Source: Acidobacteriota bacterium (GTDB lineage: Bacteria; Acidobacteriota; Thermoanaerobaculia; Gp7-AA8). From it: 64,000 bases of DNA. Below are positions 28,773 to 37,651 of this stretch, piece after piece. The position numbers were made by a program, and so were the translations under genes. The notes under the pieces are model-generated. The model did no database searches and had not been told where the DNA came from. It was given only the letters and a program-made list of their open reading frames with translations. The stretch spans positions 181,459-245,458 of the forward strand of contig JAJPHC010000060.1 in NCBI GenBank assembly GCA_021325515.1, written 5' to 3'. How positions within the stretch are numbered: position 1 is the first letter of the stretch; each line of letters opens with the position of its first letter.

Positions 28773-31058
28773 ATGTCCAGCGTCGGAAAGAACATCCCCC
28801 ATGATTCTGCGCGCGGCCATGTCTCCGGTGAGTCGATCTACATCGATGACATCCCTCCCGCGCGCAACGAGCTGATCGTCGACTTCTTCTTCTCGCCCGT
28901 CGCGCACGGCCGCATCCGCTCGCTCGATCTCGAAGCGGCGCGCCGCGTGCCCGGCGTTGCCGCCCTCTTCACGCACAAGGACCTGCACCACAACCGCTTC
29001 GGCGCGATCATCCAGGACGAGTTGCTGCTCGCCGAGGACGAGGTCACGTTCATCGGACACCCGATCGTGGTCATCGCCGCGGAACACCGCGACGCGATCG
29101 CCGCGGCGAAGAAAGCGATCGTCATCGACATCGAGCCACTCGAGCCGGTCTTCACGATCGACGAAGCGAAGAAGCGGCGGGATTTCATCGGGCCTGTGCG
29201 CCACATCCGGCGCGGCGATGTCGATGCCGCCTTCGCCAGCGCGGAGAACATCCTCGAAGGCCGGTGGATCAACGGCGGCCAGGACCACTTCTATCTCGAG
29301 TCGCAGGCCGCGATCGCCCATCCCGGTGAATACGATCAGCTCACCGTCCACTCCTCGACCCAGAATCCTTCCGAGGTTCAGGAGGTGATCGCGCACCTTC
29401 TCGGGCTGCCGATCAACAAAGTCGTCGTGCAGACCAAGCGCATGGGCGGCGGCTTCGGCGGCAAGGAGTGTCAGGCGACGCATCCCGCCGCGATGGCCGC
29501 GCTCGTCGCGCACGTGACGAAGCGCCCCGCGCGCATCGTCTACAACAAGGACGACGACATGCGCGTGACCGGCGGCCGCCATCCATTTCAGAACGACTAC
29601 AAGGTCGCGTTCCGAAACGACGGCACGATCACCGCGCTGCGCGCCGAGCTCTTCTCCGACGGCGGCGCGTATGCCGATCTCTCGACCGCCGTCATGGCGC
29701 GCGCGATGACGCACATCGACAACGCCTACTACATCGCCAACGCCGACATCACCGGCACCGTCTGCCGCACCAACTATCCTCCGAACACTGCCTTTCGCGG
29801 CTTCGGCGGACCGCAGGGCGCCATCACCATCGAGAACATCCTCGAAGAGATCGCCGTCCACCTCGGCCTCGATCCCTTCGATGTCCGCAAGCGCAATCTG
29901 TACGGATTCGAGGATCGCAATACGACACCGTACCGGCAGGTCGTCCGGAACAACATGCTGCCCAGGATCTTCGATCAACTGGAGAAGACCTCTGACTATC
30001 GCGCGCGCGTGGCGGATGTCGCGGCCTTCAACCGGAAGTCGGAAACGCATCTGCGCGGCATCGCCTGCACCGCCGTGAAGTTCGGCATCTCGTTCAACAC
30101 GAAGTTCCTCAATCAGGCCAACGCGCTCGTCAACGTCTACCTCGACGGCTCCGTGCAGGTCTCGACCGGCGCCACGGAGATGGGCCAGGGCGTCAACACG
30201 AAGATCAAACAGCTCGTCGCCGAGGAGCTCGGGATCGATCCGGAGATGGTGATCCTGATGATCACGTCGACGGAGAAGAACAACAACACGTCGGCCACTG
30301 CGGCTTCGAGTGCGGCGGACATGAACGGCGGCGCGGCCATCGACGCCTGCGTGCGCATTCGCGAACGGATGGAGAACGTCGCCCGCGAACACTTCCGCTG
30401 CTCCTTCCATGAAGTGCCATGGACGAAGCTCGTGAAGAAGTGCTATCTCGAGCGCGTCTCACTCGGCGAGCGCGGCTTCTATTCGACGAAGGGCATCGAC
30501 TGGGATGCCGACAGCGGCGTCGGCTCGCCGTTCCTCTATTTCACGCAGGGGGCAGCCGTCTCGGAAGTGGAGATCGATCGCTTCACGGGACACATGACGA
30601 TCCTGCGAAGCGATCTGCTGATGGATATCGGCAAGTCGATCAACCCGGGCATCGATCGGGGCCAGATCACCGGCGCCTTCGTGCAGGGGACGGGATGGCT
30701 GACGAACGAGGAGCTGCGCTACGCGCCGGGCGGCGAGCTGCTGTCGCATTCGCCGACGACGTACAAGATCCCGAACATCGGCGATCTCCCCGCGATCTTC
30801 CATGTGGACACGATCGTCAATGAGGAGAACACGGTGAACATCCGCGGCAGCAAGGCCGTCGGCGAGCCTCCCCTCCTCCTCGGCATCTCCGTCTTCATGG
30901 CGATCAAGAACGCGCTGAGCTACGTGAGCGGAGGCCGGATCCCGAAAATCAACGCGCCGGCCACAGGAGAAGAGATCCTGATGCGCCTCACCGCCGCACA
31001 GGTTCCCGGAGGCCGAACCGCCGGCGCGCCGGCGGTTCTTGGTGCAGCGGCTGGTTAG
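28773..31058 (+). CDS. xdhB: Xanthine dehydrogenase, molybdopterin-binding subunit
   Basis: Large 761-residue catalytic subunit oxidising hypoxanthine and xanthine to urate at a molybdenum centre. Motifs in order: SARGHVSGESIYIDDIP, GGQDHFYLESQAAIA (substrate-pocket glutamate), TKRMGGGFGGKE, NTAFRGFGGPQG (pocket arginine), TGATEMGQGVNTKI, the Moco-contacting serine/alanine-rich NTSATAASSAADMNG, and GSKAVGEPPLLLG with the catalytic glutamate. Conservation of the arginine and both glutamates argues for purine substrates rather than CO or aldehydes. The partner xdhA is 2.8 kb upstream and the maturation factor xdhC is at 57 kb. Confidence 0.95.
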   Translation: MSSVGKNIPHDSARGHVSGESIYIDDIPPARNELIVDFFFSPVAHGRIRSLDLEAARRVPGVAALFTHKDLHHNRFGAIIQDELLLAEDEVTFIGHPIVVIAAEHRDAIAAAKKAIVIDIEPLEPVFTIDEAKKRRDFIGPVRHIRRGDVDAAFASAENILEGRWINGGQDHFYLESQAAIAHPGEYDQLTVHSSTQNPSEVQEVIAHLLGLPINKVVVQTKRMGGGFGGKECQATHPAAMAALVAHVTKRPARIVYNKDDDMRVTGGRHPFQNDYKVAFRNDGTITALRAELFSDGGAYADLSTAVMARAMTHIDNAYYIANADITGTVCRTNYPPNTAFRGFGGPQGAITIENILEEIAVHLGLDPFDVRKRNLYGFEDRNTTPYRQVVRNNMLPRIFDQLEKTSDYRARVADVAAFNRKSETHLRGIACTAVKFGISFNTKFLNQANALVNVYLDGSVQVSTGATEMGQGVNTKIKQLVAEELGIDPEMVILMITSTEKNNNTSATAASSAADMNGGAAIDACVRIRERMENVAREHFRCSFHEVPWTKLVKKCYLERVSLGERGFYSTKGIDWDADSGVGSPFLYFTQGAAVSEVEIDRFTGHMTILRSDLLMDIGKSINPGIDRGQITGAFVQGTGWLTNEELRYAPGGELLSHSPTTYKIPNIGDLPAIFHVDTIVNEENTVNIRGSKAVGEPPLLLGISVFMAIKNALSYVSGGRIPKINAPATGEEILMRLTAAQVPGGRTAGAPAVLGAAAG

Positions 31059-31094
31059 CTCAGCCGGCGGGCGGGATGACAGGCGGCACGATTG

Positions 31095-31955
31095 ATGATA
31101 GAAGACAATCGCTTGAATACCCCGATTGTCTCCAGTCTCGGCCCCGAACCATGGAATGCACCCTGGTGGAAGTCTGCCAGGGGCGATCGCGCGACGTTTT
31201 TCTACATCGTCGCCATTCATCTGCTCGCCATCATCGGCCTGTTCGCATTCCCGCGGCCCGGCTGGCGCGTCGCCGCCATCACGGTCGGCCTCGCCTGGCT
31301 TGGCGGACTCGGCGTGACGGTGTGCTATCACCGCAGCCTCGCGCATGCATCCGTCAAGCTGCACCCGATCGTCCGGCATGCGCTGATCTTCTTCGCGATG
31401 TTCAACGGCTCCGGCGCGCCGGACAGTTGGACGGCGAATCACCGGCAACATCATGCGAAGGTCGAGACACCGGAAGACATCTCCAGTCCATGGATCGGCG
31501 GATTCTGGTGGGCACATCTGCGCTGGCTCTGGCAGGCGGGCAACGTCCCGCTTCCGCGCTGGTGTCCCGATCTCGATAAGCCGCAGTACCGCTTCTGGAA
31601 TCGTGCACAGATTCCTCTGCTGGCTCTGTCACTGTTCTGCGGTCTGCCGTTCGGATGGGCGGCCTTCTTCTGGCTCGGCCCCATGCGCCTCGTGACGTCG
31701 CTGCACGCGCAGTGCTTCGTCAACAGCATCGCGCACATGCGCGCGGGCCGGCAGCCCGGCGAAGACTCGTCGCAGAACATCGTCTGGCTCGCCCCTCTCC
31801 ATTTTTTTCAGGGCGAGAACTGGCACGGCAATCACCACGCGAAGCCCTGGGCCGCACGCCTCGGCTGGACCGCGTGGCAGATCGACTTCGGCTGGTACGC
31901 GATCGTGCTGCTGGAGCGTGCCCGCCTGGCAACCAACATCCGCCGCCCCAGCTAA
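31095..31955 (+). CDS. Membrane fatty-acid/acyl-CoA desaturase-like protein
   Basis: A 286-residue integral membrane di-iron enzyme of the fatty acid desaturase superfamily. Three histidine clusters are visible: CYHRSLAHASVKLH, NHRQHHAKVE and NWHGNHHAKP, with hydrophobic helices between (YIVAIHLLAIIGLFAFP, LLALSLFCGLPFGWAAFFW). Spacing resembles acyl-CoA delta-9 desaturases (HxxxxH, HxxHH, HNxHH-like), though the set is slightly variant (NHRQHH rather than HRxHH). ATG 31095 is one codon after a TTG alternative. It probably introduces double bonds into acyl chains; the substrate is inferred from family. Confidence 0.82.
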   Translation: MIEDNRLNTPIVSSLGPEPWNAPWWKSARGDRATFFYIVAIHLLAIIGLFAFPRPGWRVAAITVGLAWLGGLGVTVCYHRSLAHASVKLHPIVRHALIFFAMFNGSGAPDSWTANHRQHHAKVETPEDISSPWIGGFWWAHLRWLWQAGNVPLPRWCPDLDKPQYRFWNRAQIPLLALSLFCGLPFGWAAFFWLGPMRLVTSLHAQCFVNSIAHMRAGRQPGEDSSQNIVWLAPLHFFQGENWHGNHHAKPWAARLGWTAWQIDFGWYAIVLLERARLATNIRRPS

Positions 31956-31960
31956 GTGGA

Positions 31961-31981
31961 GTGCGGACGCCTCGTCCGCAC
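31961..31981. terminator. REP-like hairpin between convergent genes
   Basis: Perfect 9-bp stem GTGCGGACG / CGTCCGCAC with a CCT loop, six bases after the desaturase stop and six before the Sel1-gene stop on the other strand. A near-identical hairpin in the opposite orientation lies at 39108-39128. Confidence 0.55.
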
Positions 31982-31986
31982 ATCCA

Positions 31987-32616
31987 TCAGTGAAACGTCT
32001 CTGCGGCCGTCGCATGCTCGCCGCACGCATCGGGATCGCCGCCGTTGCACGCCTTCGTCAGCAATGCGCGAATCTGCTCCGGCTTGTACGCGCCGAGCTT
32101 GCCCGTTTCGAGATGCCGTGCGAGCACGCGACACGGAAATCCGCCCACGCGATCACAAGCGGACTCGAGATACTTGCGCGCGCCGGCGCGCGATGCCGGA
32201 TTCTCCGACTCCAGCATCAAGCGTCCCACCATGCCGCAGGCAAACGGCTCCTTCGCCGCGCAGGACTTCTCGAAGATCCGCCGCGCGCACACGAGCTCCG
32301 CGGCGGTATGCGTTCCCGCCCAGATGCTCGCCGCGTAGTTCGTACATCCGTTCGCCGCGCCGAGACTGCAGGCTCGCCGATAGTAGCGAATCGCCTCCGC
32401 GCGCCGCTTCGCATCTGTCTCCGCATCGTAGGCAAGGCCAAGACACGACGCCGCATTTCCTGCCAGACAGTTGAGCCGGCATTCGAGATACGCGTTCCCG
32501 GCACAATGGGGAACCGACTCCAGCACGCGCAGCGTACCGGCGGAGTCCGCGAGGCAGGAGCCCTCTTTCTCCCGGCTCGGGCTGCATCCGCCAATCAACA
32601 GCGACGCGAGCACCAT
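31987..32616 (-). CDS. Cysteine-rich Sel1-like repeat lipoprotein
   Basis: A 209-residue exported protein. The N-terminus VLASLLIGGC gives a lipobox (LIGGC), so it is probably lipid-anchored. The annotated ATG leaves a very short n-region; the frame is open further upstream (ARFIVAW before the Met), but no standard start codon is there. The body has four or five Sel1/TPR-like helical repeats, each with paired cysteines (YYRRACSLGAANGCTNYA, IFEKSCAAKEPFACGMVG, LLTKACNGGDPDACGEHA), likely disulfides stabilising the solenoid. It is divergent from the allantoinase gene across a 15-bp inverted repeat. Role unknown, probably protein interaction. Confidence 0.75.
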   Translation of the reverse strand: MVLASLLIGGCSPSREKEGSCLADSAGTLRVLESVPHCAGNAYLECRLNCLAGNAASCLGLAYDAETDAKRRAEAIRYYRRACSLGAANGCTNYAASIWAGTHTAAELVCARRIFEKSCAAKEPFACGMVGRLMLESENPASRAGARKYLESACDRVGGFPCRVLARHLETGKLGAYKPEQIRALLTKACNGGDPDACGEHATAAETFH

Positions 32617-32640
32617 CCATGCGACGATGAAGCGCGCTCC

Positions 32641-32684
32641 GTTAAGTTGATTTTCCAGGTGTGACCCCCGAAAACCAACTTAAC
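32641..32684. promoter_or_regulatory. Inverted repeat in the allB divergent region (candidate operator)
   Basis: The arms GTTAAGTTGATTTTC (32641-32655) and GAAAACCAACTTAAC (32670-32684) are complementary except for one position, separated by 14 bases. The element is AT-richer than its surroundings and sits between the Sel1 lipoprotein and allantoinase starts. It could be an operator for a regulator of allantoin use, or an RNA hairpin. Confidence 0.45.
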
Positions 32685-32702
32685 ATGATCGGCCGTTGGA
32701 TC

Positions 32703-33995
32703 ATGATCATCCGATCGAAGAGTGTTCTTGGATTTGGGGCGGCGGCGATTCATATTCGGGATGGCCGCATTGAGCGACTTTCTCATTTCGACGACGTCGA
32801 TGGCGAGGTCACGGACTATGGCGATCTCACCATCATGCCGGGCATCGTCGACTCGCACGTCCATGTGAACGAGCCGGGGCGCACCGAGTGGGAAGGCTTC
32901 GAGACCGCGACGCGCGCCGCGGCTGCCGGCGGCGTGACGACCATCGTCGACATGCCGCTCAACTCCATTCCCCCAACCACCTCCGTCTCCGCGCTGATGC
33001 AGAAAGCGGAAGCGATGGAAGGGAAGCTGCGCGTCGACGTCGCGCTGTGGGGAGGCGCTGTTCCCGGCAATGCTTCCGAGCTCCGCGACATGCTCGCGCA
33101 CGGCGCCGCCGGCTTCAAATGCTTCCTCACCGACAGCGGCGTCGCCGAGTTCGGCCACCTCGATTCCGACGGACTGCGGCTCGCACTCGATGCGCTGCGC
33201 GACACCGACGCTCCGCTGCTCGTCCATGCGGAACTGCCGGAGCACATTCACGATGTCGCCGGCGATCCCTCCGCCTACTCGAGCTATCTCGCATCCCGGC
33301 CGGGTGTCGCGGAGAACACGGCGATCGAGCTCGTGTCGCACACGGCGGCGCGCAGCGGCGCGCGCGCCCACATCGTGCATCTCTCCTCATCCGGCGGACT
33401 GGAGACGATCGCGCGCGCCCGCGACAAGCGCATCGCGCTCACCGCCGAGACGACGCCGCACTATCTCTACTTCGACGCGGAGTCGATTCCCGACGGCGCG
33501 CCGCAGTACAAGTGCGCGCCGCCGATCCGCGAGCATCGCAATCGCGAGGAGCTCTGGCGCGGCATCGCCGACGAGCTGATCACCGCGATCGTCAGCGATC
33601 ATTCGCCCTGCACTCCCGAATTGAAGAAGCTGAGCGAAGGAAACTTCGCACAGGCGTGGGGCGGCATCTCCTCGCTGCAGTTCGGCCTGCCGATCGTCTG
33701 GACCGAAGCGCGCAAGCGCGGCATCTCACTGGAGCGGATCTCGCGCCTCATGAGCGAAGGTCCCGCGCGCCTCGCCGGCCTCGGCCACCGCAAGGGGAAG
33801 CTTGCTCCCGGTTATGATGCCGACCTCACGGTCTTCGATCCGCATGCGTGCTTTCGCGTCGAGCCATCGATGATCGAGCATCGTCACAAGGTGACGCCGT
33901 ACGCCGGCTGCGAGCTGTATGGCGTCGTGAACGCGACGTACGTAAGAGGGCAAAGGGCCGGCGACATCGTCATCGGCCAGTGGATTCGCACATGA
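32703..33995 (+). CDS. allB: Allantoinase
   Basis: Cytosolic zinc amidohydrolase converting allantoin to allantoate. The 430-residue length is family-typical. Ligand motifs: IVDSHVHVNEPGRTEWEGF (HxH), carboxylated lysine in GAAGFKCFLTDSG, LVHAELPEH, IVHLSSSGG and the aspartate in VSDHSPCTPELK. GRTEWEGF is diagnostic for allantoinase against dihydropyrimidinase. ATG 32703 gives the expected N-terminus MIIRSKSVLGFG; in-frame alternatives are ATG 32685 at the edge of the inverted repeat and GTG 32661 inside it. The stop overlaps the next start (ATGA), forming allB-alc/uraD-uraH as one operon. Confidence 0.93.
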   Translation: MIIRSKSVLGFGAAAIHIRDGRIERLSHFDDVDGEVTDYGDLTIMPGIVDSHVHVNEPGRTEWEGFETATRAAAAGGVTTIVDMPLNSIPPTTSVSALMQKAEAMEGKLRVDVALWGGAVPGNASELRDMLAHGAAGFKCFLTDSGVAEFGHLDSDGLRLALDALRDTDAPLLVHAELPEHIHDVAGDPSAYSSYLASRPGVAENTAIELVSHTAARSGARAHIVHLSSSGGLETIARARDKRIALTAETTPHYLYFDAESIPDGAPQYKCAPPIREHRNREELWRGIADELITAIVSDHSPCTPELKKLSEGNFAQAWGGISSLQFGLPIVWTEARKRGISLERISRLMSEGPARLAGLGHRKGKLAPGYDADLTVFDPHACFRVEPSMIEHRHKVTPYAGCELYGVVNATYVRGQRAGDIVIGQWIRT

Positions 33996-35413
33996 CAGAC
34001 TTCCGCGATCTCGCCGATCTCGCCTCCGAACGCCTCGGCGGTTCCGTGCTCTACGCGACGGACGACTACTTCGCTGAAAAGGAAAATCTCCTCAAGCAGG
34101 CGCCTGCCGTCTGGAAGGAACATGAGTACACCGACCGCGGCAAATGGATGGACGGCTGGGAGTCGCGCCGCAAGCGCGTCGAAGGCCACGACTACGCGAT
34201 CATCCGCCTCGGTGCGCCGGGCGTGATTCGCGGCGTCGTCATCGACACCGCCTTCTTCCGCGGCAACTTCCCTTCTCACGCCTCGCTCGAAGGTTGCGTC
34301 GCGCCGGTCGAGACGCCGCACGACGCGCTGACGAACTGGCTCGAGATCCTTCCAAAGTCCGAGCTGCAGGGGAATATGGAGAACGCGTTCGCGATCGACT
34401 CGCCGCTCGCGTTCACACATCTTCGATTCCACATCTATCCCGACGGCGGCGTCGCCCGCCTGCGCGTGCACGGCGAGGTCGTGCCGGACTGGCACCGCGA
34501 GGGCGGACTCGATCACGAGCTCGATCTCGCCGCGATCGAACATGGCGGACAGGTCCTCACCTGCAGCGACATGTTCTTCGGTCCGAAGCACAACCTGATC
34601 ATGCCGGGGCGCGCCATCAACATGAGCGACGGCTGGGAGACACGCCGCAGCCGTGGCGCAGGCCACACCGACTGGGTGATCGTGAAGCTCGCGTGCGAGG
34701 CACACGTTCGCCGCGTCGAGCTCGACACGAGCTGGTTCAAAGGCAACTTCCCCGACACCGCATCGCTCGATGCCTCCCGCGATGGCGAGACGTGGCAGGA
34801 GATCCTGCCGCGCACGAAGATGCTCGCGGACACGCGGCATGTGTACGACGTCGATGCAGTCGCGACGCACATCCGGTTGACGGTCTATCCCGACGGCGGC
34901 GTGGCGCGGATGCGCGTCTGGGGACGCGCGACCGATGCCGGGCGCAAAGCGATGATCGCGCAGATGATCAACACGCTCGCCGGCGATGCTCCGCTTCGCC
35001 GCGTCTGCGGGTCGGCGGAATGGGTGCGCCGCATGCTCGCCGCGCGGCCGATGACGGACCCCTTCGCCACGTCCGACGAGATCTGGGCGTCGCTCTCCGA
35101 GAAGGACTGGCAGGAAGCATTCGCCGCCCATCCGCGCATCGGCGAGCGAAAGGGGGGCGCCTGGTCAGCGCAGGAACAGAGCGGCACGCGCACCGCGGCC
35201 GCCGAAACGATGCTCGCTCTCGCCGATGCGAACCGCCGTTATGAAGAGAAGTTCGGCCACATCTACATCGTCTGCGCAACCGGCAGGAGCGCGGACGACA
35301 TGCTGCGACTGTGCAACGAACGGTTAGACAACGACCCCGCCACCGAACTGCGCGTCGCCGCGGAAGAGCAGCGCAAGATCATGCACCTCAGACTGGAAAA
35401 ACTGGTGACCTAG
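33992..35413 (+). CDS. Allantoicase - OHCU decarboxylase (UraD) fusion
   Basis: A 473-residue bifunctional protein. Residues about 1-325 are allantoicase, with its two homologous beta-jellyroll halves each showing DGWESRRKR / DGWETRRSR, a TAFFRGNFPSHASLEG / TSWFKGNFPDTASLDA pair and HIYPDGGVARLRVHG / TVYPDGGVARMRVWG. It cleaves allantoate to ureidoglycolate and urea. Residues about 330-473 are 2-oxo-4-hydroxy-4-carboxy-5-ureidoimidazoline decarboxylase, with the catalytic histidine in AAHPRIGERKGG and WSAQEQSGTRTA. So steps before and after allantoinase are joined in one chain. ATG 33992 overlaps the allB stop. A frameshift or misassembly is unlikely because the junction is smooth and in frame. 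Confidence 0.9.
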   Translation: MTDFRDLADLASERLGGSVLYATDDYFAEKENLLKQAPAVWKEHEYTDRGKWMDGWESRRKRVEGHDYAIIRLGAPGVIRGVVIDTAFFRGNFPSHASLEGCVAPVETPHDALTNWLEILPKSELQGNMENAFAIDSPLAFTHLRFHIYPDGGVARLRVHGEVVPDWHREGGLDHELDLAAIEHGGQVLTCSDMFFGPKHNLIMPGRAINMSDGWETRRSRGAGHTDWVIVKLACEAHVRRVELDTSWFKGNFPDTASLDASRDGETWQEILPRTKMLADTRHVYDVDAVATHIRLTVYPDGGVARMRVWGRATDAGRKAMIAQMINTLAGDAPLRRVCGSAEWVRRMLAARPMTDPFATSDEIWASLSEKDWQEAFAAHPRIGERKGGAWSAQEQSGTRTAAAETMLALADANRRYEEKFGHIYIVCATGRSADDMLRLCNERLDNDPATELRVAAEEQRKIMHLRLEKLVT

Positions 35414-35414
35414 C

Positions 35415-35729
35415 ATGGGGATCTCCACACACGTCCTCGACACATCCAAAGGCCGCCCGGCGGCAGGCGTGAAAATCACGCTCGAATTCGATCAGGGAGG
35501 CTTCGACGTCGTCTGCCTCGGCCAAACCGACAGCGACGGCCGCCTGCGCCTCGCCGAGCAACCGCAAGCGGGCGTCTATCGCATCACGTTCGACACGGGC
35601 GACTACTTCAAGGGCGAGACGTTTTTCCCGGAGACGGCGATCACGTTCGAGATCAAAGATCCGTCGCAGCACTACCACGTGCCGTTGCTCGTCTCGCCAT
35701 TCGGCTATTCGACGTATCGCGGTAGCTGA
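35415..35729 (+). CDS. uraH: 5-hydroxyisourate hydrolase
   Basis: A 104-residue transthyretin-like enzyme hydrolysing 5-hydroxyisourate to OHCU, directly before the UraD domain in the pathway. Family signatures are the N-terminal GISTHVLDTSKGRPAAGV with the catalytic histidine, and the C-terminal YRGS tetrapeptide that separates HIU hydrolases from transthyretin; PLLVSPFGYSTYRGS is intact. It begins one base after the allantoicase/UraD stop. Its last 77 bases overlap, tail to tail, the 3' end of the downstream kinase gene. Confidence 0.94.
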   Translation: MGISTHVLDTSKGRPAAGVKITLEFDQGGFDVVCLGQTDSDGRLRLAEQPQAGVYRITFDTGDYFKGETFFPETAITFEIKDPSQHYHVPLLVSPFGYSTYRGS

Positions 35730-37632
35730 GCAGATAGGGCCGGATGAGATCAGGCCGCAGATACCAGAGCGCGGCGATGGCCATCGCGATCAGCAACAGC
35801 AGCAGGAGCACGATCGCCGGTCCGCTCCGCTTTTTCTTCGCACTGTCCGCGGCCGCCGTCTCCGGCTTTTCGCTTCCGCTGCCGCGCATCGCATCCATCT
35901 CCCGGATCCACGCCTCGGCTGCCTGAACGGAGCCATGCTTGCGGCGCTCCTGTCCGAACTTCGCGTCGTACATCGCGAGCAGCCGCCGGGTCTTCGCGAT
36001 GTTCCCCGCCGCGTGCGCGGCGACGATCTCCTGCCGCACCTTCTCGCTCGAGTCGACGAGCGCCTGCTGGAAGTAGGCGGACACGGCGAGGTACTCCTCA
36101 TCGGTGGCGGCGCCCTGTTCGAGATGTTCCGCCAGTTCGTCCAGAGTCCGCCCCGCGCTGGTGAAAGACTCGCCGGCGATCCAGGTACGGACCTTCGCCA
36201 GCAGTTCCTCGCGGCGGCGCAGCCACACCTCGGTCTCGAACTTCAGGGCCGCCGGCGCAAGGCGCCGACCGAGGCGCTCGTCGCGTTCCCCAACCAGCCG
36301 TTGCATCTCCTTCGGTTTTCCCTGCTGCTTCGCACTCTCGATCGCCGCGGCAAACCACGATTCCTTCTCCGCCGCTCCCGCGTCGAGCTCCTTCCGCAGG
36401 CGCCGGTACTGCCCGTCGGTCTCCGCCTTCACGCCGAGGTGCATCTTTAGTGTCTGCAGTGCAGCATCGGCCTTCGCGTACTGCTCGTTGCCGAGTGCGA
36501 GCGCGACCTCGTCATAGAGATCGCGCTTGCGGCCCGGCGTCGAGTCCGCCGATGCCGTGCGCACGGTCGCCGCCATCGGGGCCTGCACCTTCGGCGGAGG
36601 AATCGCGACAGGGACATCGGCGATCGACTGTGCGACAGGCAGCGCGGAAACGAGCGTCGATGGCAGCTCGACGGTCTGCGGCAGCGCCGGCAGCGCGGCC
36701 TCGAGCGCGCGCGCGAATTCGTACGCAGACGAGAACCGCCGGTCGCGATTCTTGGCGAGCGCGCGGAAGATGAGCGCCTCCAGTTGCGGCGGGACGACGG
36801 CCGTCGGATTCGCCTGCCGCAGCGGCGGCGGCATCTGCTGCGTCTGCATCAATAGATACTGATGCGGCGTCTCCGCCTGGAAGGGCGCGACGCCGGTGAG
36901 CATCTCGTACAGCACGAGGCCGAACGAGTAGATGTCGGAGCGGCCGTCGATCCGCTCTCCTGCGTCGAGCATCCCCAACTGCTCCGGCGAGCAGTACTTG
37001 AACTTGCCGACGAAGATGCCTGTCTTCGTCTGATCCTCGCTCGCGTCGTTCCACTGCTTGGCGACGCCGAGGTCGATGATCTTCACCCGCTCGAGTCCAT
37101 GCTCGTCGCGCGCGACCATCAGGTTCTCCGGGCTGACATCGCGATGCACGATGCCGGCGCGGTGAATCGCGTCGAGCCCCATCAGCGCCTGCGACGCGAG
37201 CCGGATCGCCAGCTCAGGGCGGAGAAACTGCCGCTGGAGAACGAAGTTGCGAAGGTTCTCACCATCGACGTACTCCCACACCATGTAGAACGATCCATCC
37301 GGCAGTGCGGAGAAATCGAAGAGTGCGGTGACGTTCTGATGCTGGATGCGCGTGGCCATGCGCGCCTCGCGCAGAAAGCGGTCATGCGCCGCCTGATCAC
37401 CGGCGATGTTCGGCCGCATCAGCTTGATCACGCGCGGCGCGTGGAGATGAACATGCTCCGCCTTGTAGACCTCACCCATGCCGCCGATGCCGAGCACCGA
37501 GAGCACGCGATATTTCCCATCGAGCGGCTCGCGCGAGTGAAGGCGCAGGAAGTCGGTGATCACCTCGCCGCATGCAGGGCATGCGTTCAGTCGCGGCGCA
37601 ACCTCGGCATGGCAGCGAGGACAGGGAAACAC
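35653..37632 (-). CDS. Membrane-anchored serine/threonine protein kinase with zinc ribbon
   Basis: A 659-residue Hanks-type kinase. A zinc ribbon opens the protein (C4, C7, C18, C21 in FPCPRCHAEVAPRLNACPAC). The kinase domain spans about residues 38-310: GIGGMGEVYKAEH, VIKLMRP lysine, HRDVSPEN catalytic loop, and DLG instead of DFG in IIDLGVAKQ. A long linker and helical repeat region follow, then a C-terminal membrane helix (AIVLLLLLLIAMAIAALWYL), so the kinase is tail-anchored with the catalytic part in the cytoplasm. The GTG start lacks a ribosome-binding site but has TATAGT nine bases upstream. Its last 26 codons run into the antisense of uraH. Confidence 0.9.
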   Translation of the reverse strand: MFPCPRCHAEVAPRLNACPACGEVITDFLRLHSREPLDGKYRVLSVLGIGGMGEVYKAEHVHLHAPRVIKLMRPNIAGDQAAHDRFLREARMATRIQHQNVTALFDFSALPDGSFYMVWEYVDGENLRNFVLQRQFLRPELAIRLASQALMGLDAIHRAGIVHRDVSPENLMVARDEHGLERVKIIDLGVAKQWNDASEDQTKTGIFVGKFKYCSPEQLGMLDAGERIDGRSDIYSFGLVLYEMLTGVAPFQAETPHQYLLMQTQQMPPPLRQANPTAVVPPQLEALIFRALAKNRDRRFSSAYEFARALEAALPALPQTVELPSTLVSALPVAQSIADVPVAIPPPKVQAPMAATVRTASADSTPGRKRDLYDEVALALGNEQYAKADAALQTLKMHLGVKAETDGQYRRLRKELDAGAAEKESWFAAAIESAKQQGKPKEMQRLVGERDERLGRRLAPAALKFETEVWLRRREELLAKVRTWIAGESFTSAGRTLDELAEHLEQGAATDEEYLAVSAYFQQALVDSSEKVRQEIVAAHAAGNIAKTRRLLAMYDAKFGQERRKHGSVQAAEAWIREMDAMRGSGSEKPETAAADSAKKKRSGPAIVLLLLLLIAMAIAALWYLRPDLIRPYLLSYRDTSNSRMARRATARGSAATDL

Positions 37633-37641
37633 GATGAGATG

Positions 37642-37647
37642 ACTATA
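37642..37647 (-). promoter_or_regulatory. -10-like TATAGT of the kinase gene
   Basis: TATAGT on the minus strand, nine bases before the GTG start, no Shine-Dalgarno sequence: probable leaderless promoter. Confidence 0.45.
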
Positions 37648-37651
37648 CGCG

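Noticed and set aside
28716..30410. Long minus-strand open frame opposite xdhB (and similar long frames opposite cusA, the GH57 gene, malQ and gdhA)
   Set aside because: The products are rich in Arg, Asp, His and Val with no family motif and mirror the codons of well-supported genes; typical antisense shadows of GC-rich DNA.
33848..33991. Upstream extension of the allantoicase fusion inside allB
   Set aside because: The ATGA overlap and the allantoicase-like N-terminus (DFRDLADLASERLGG) support 33992.
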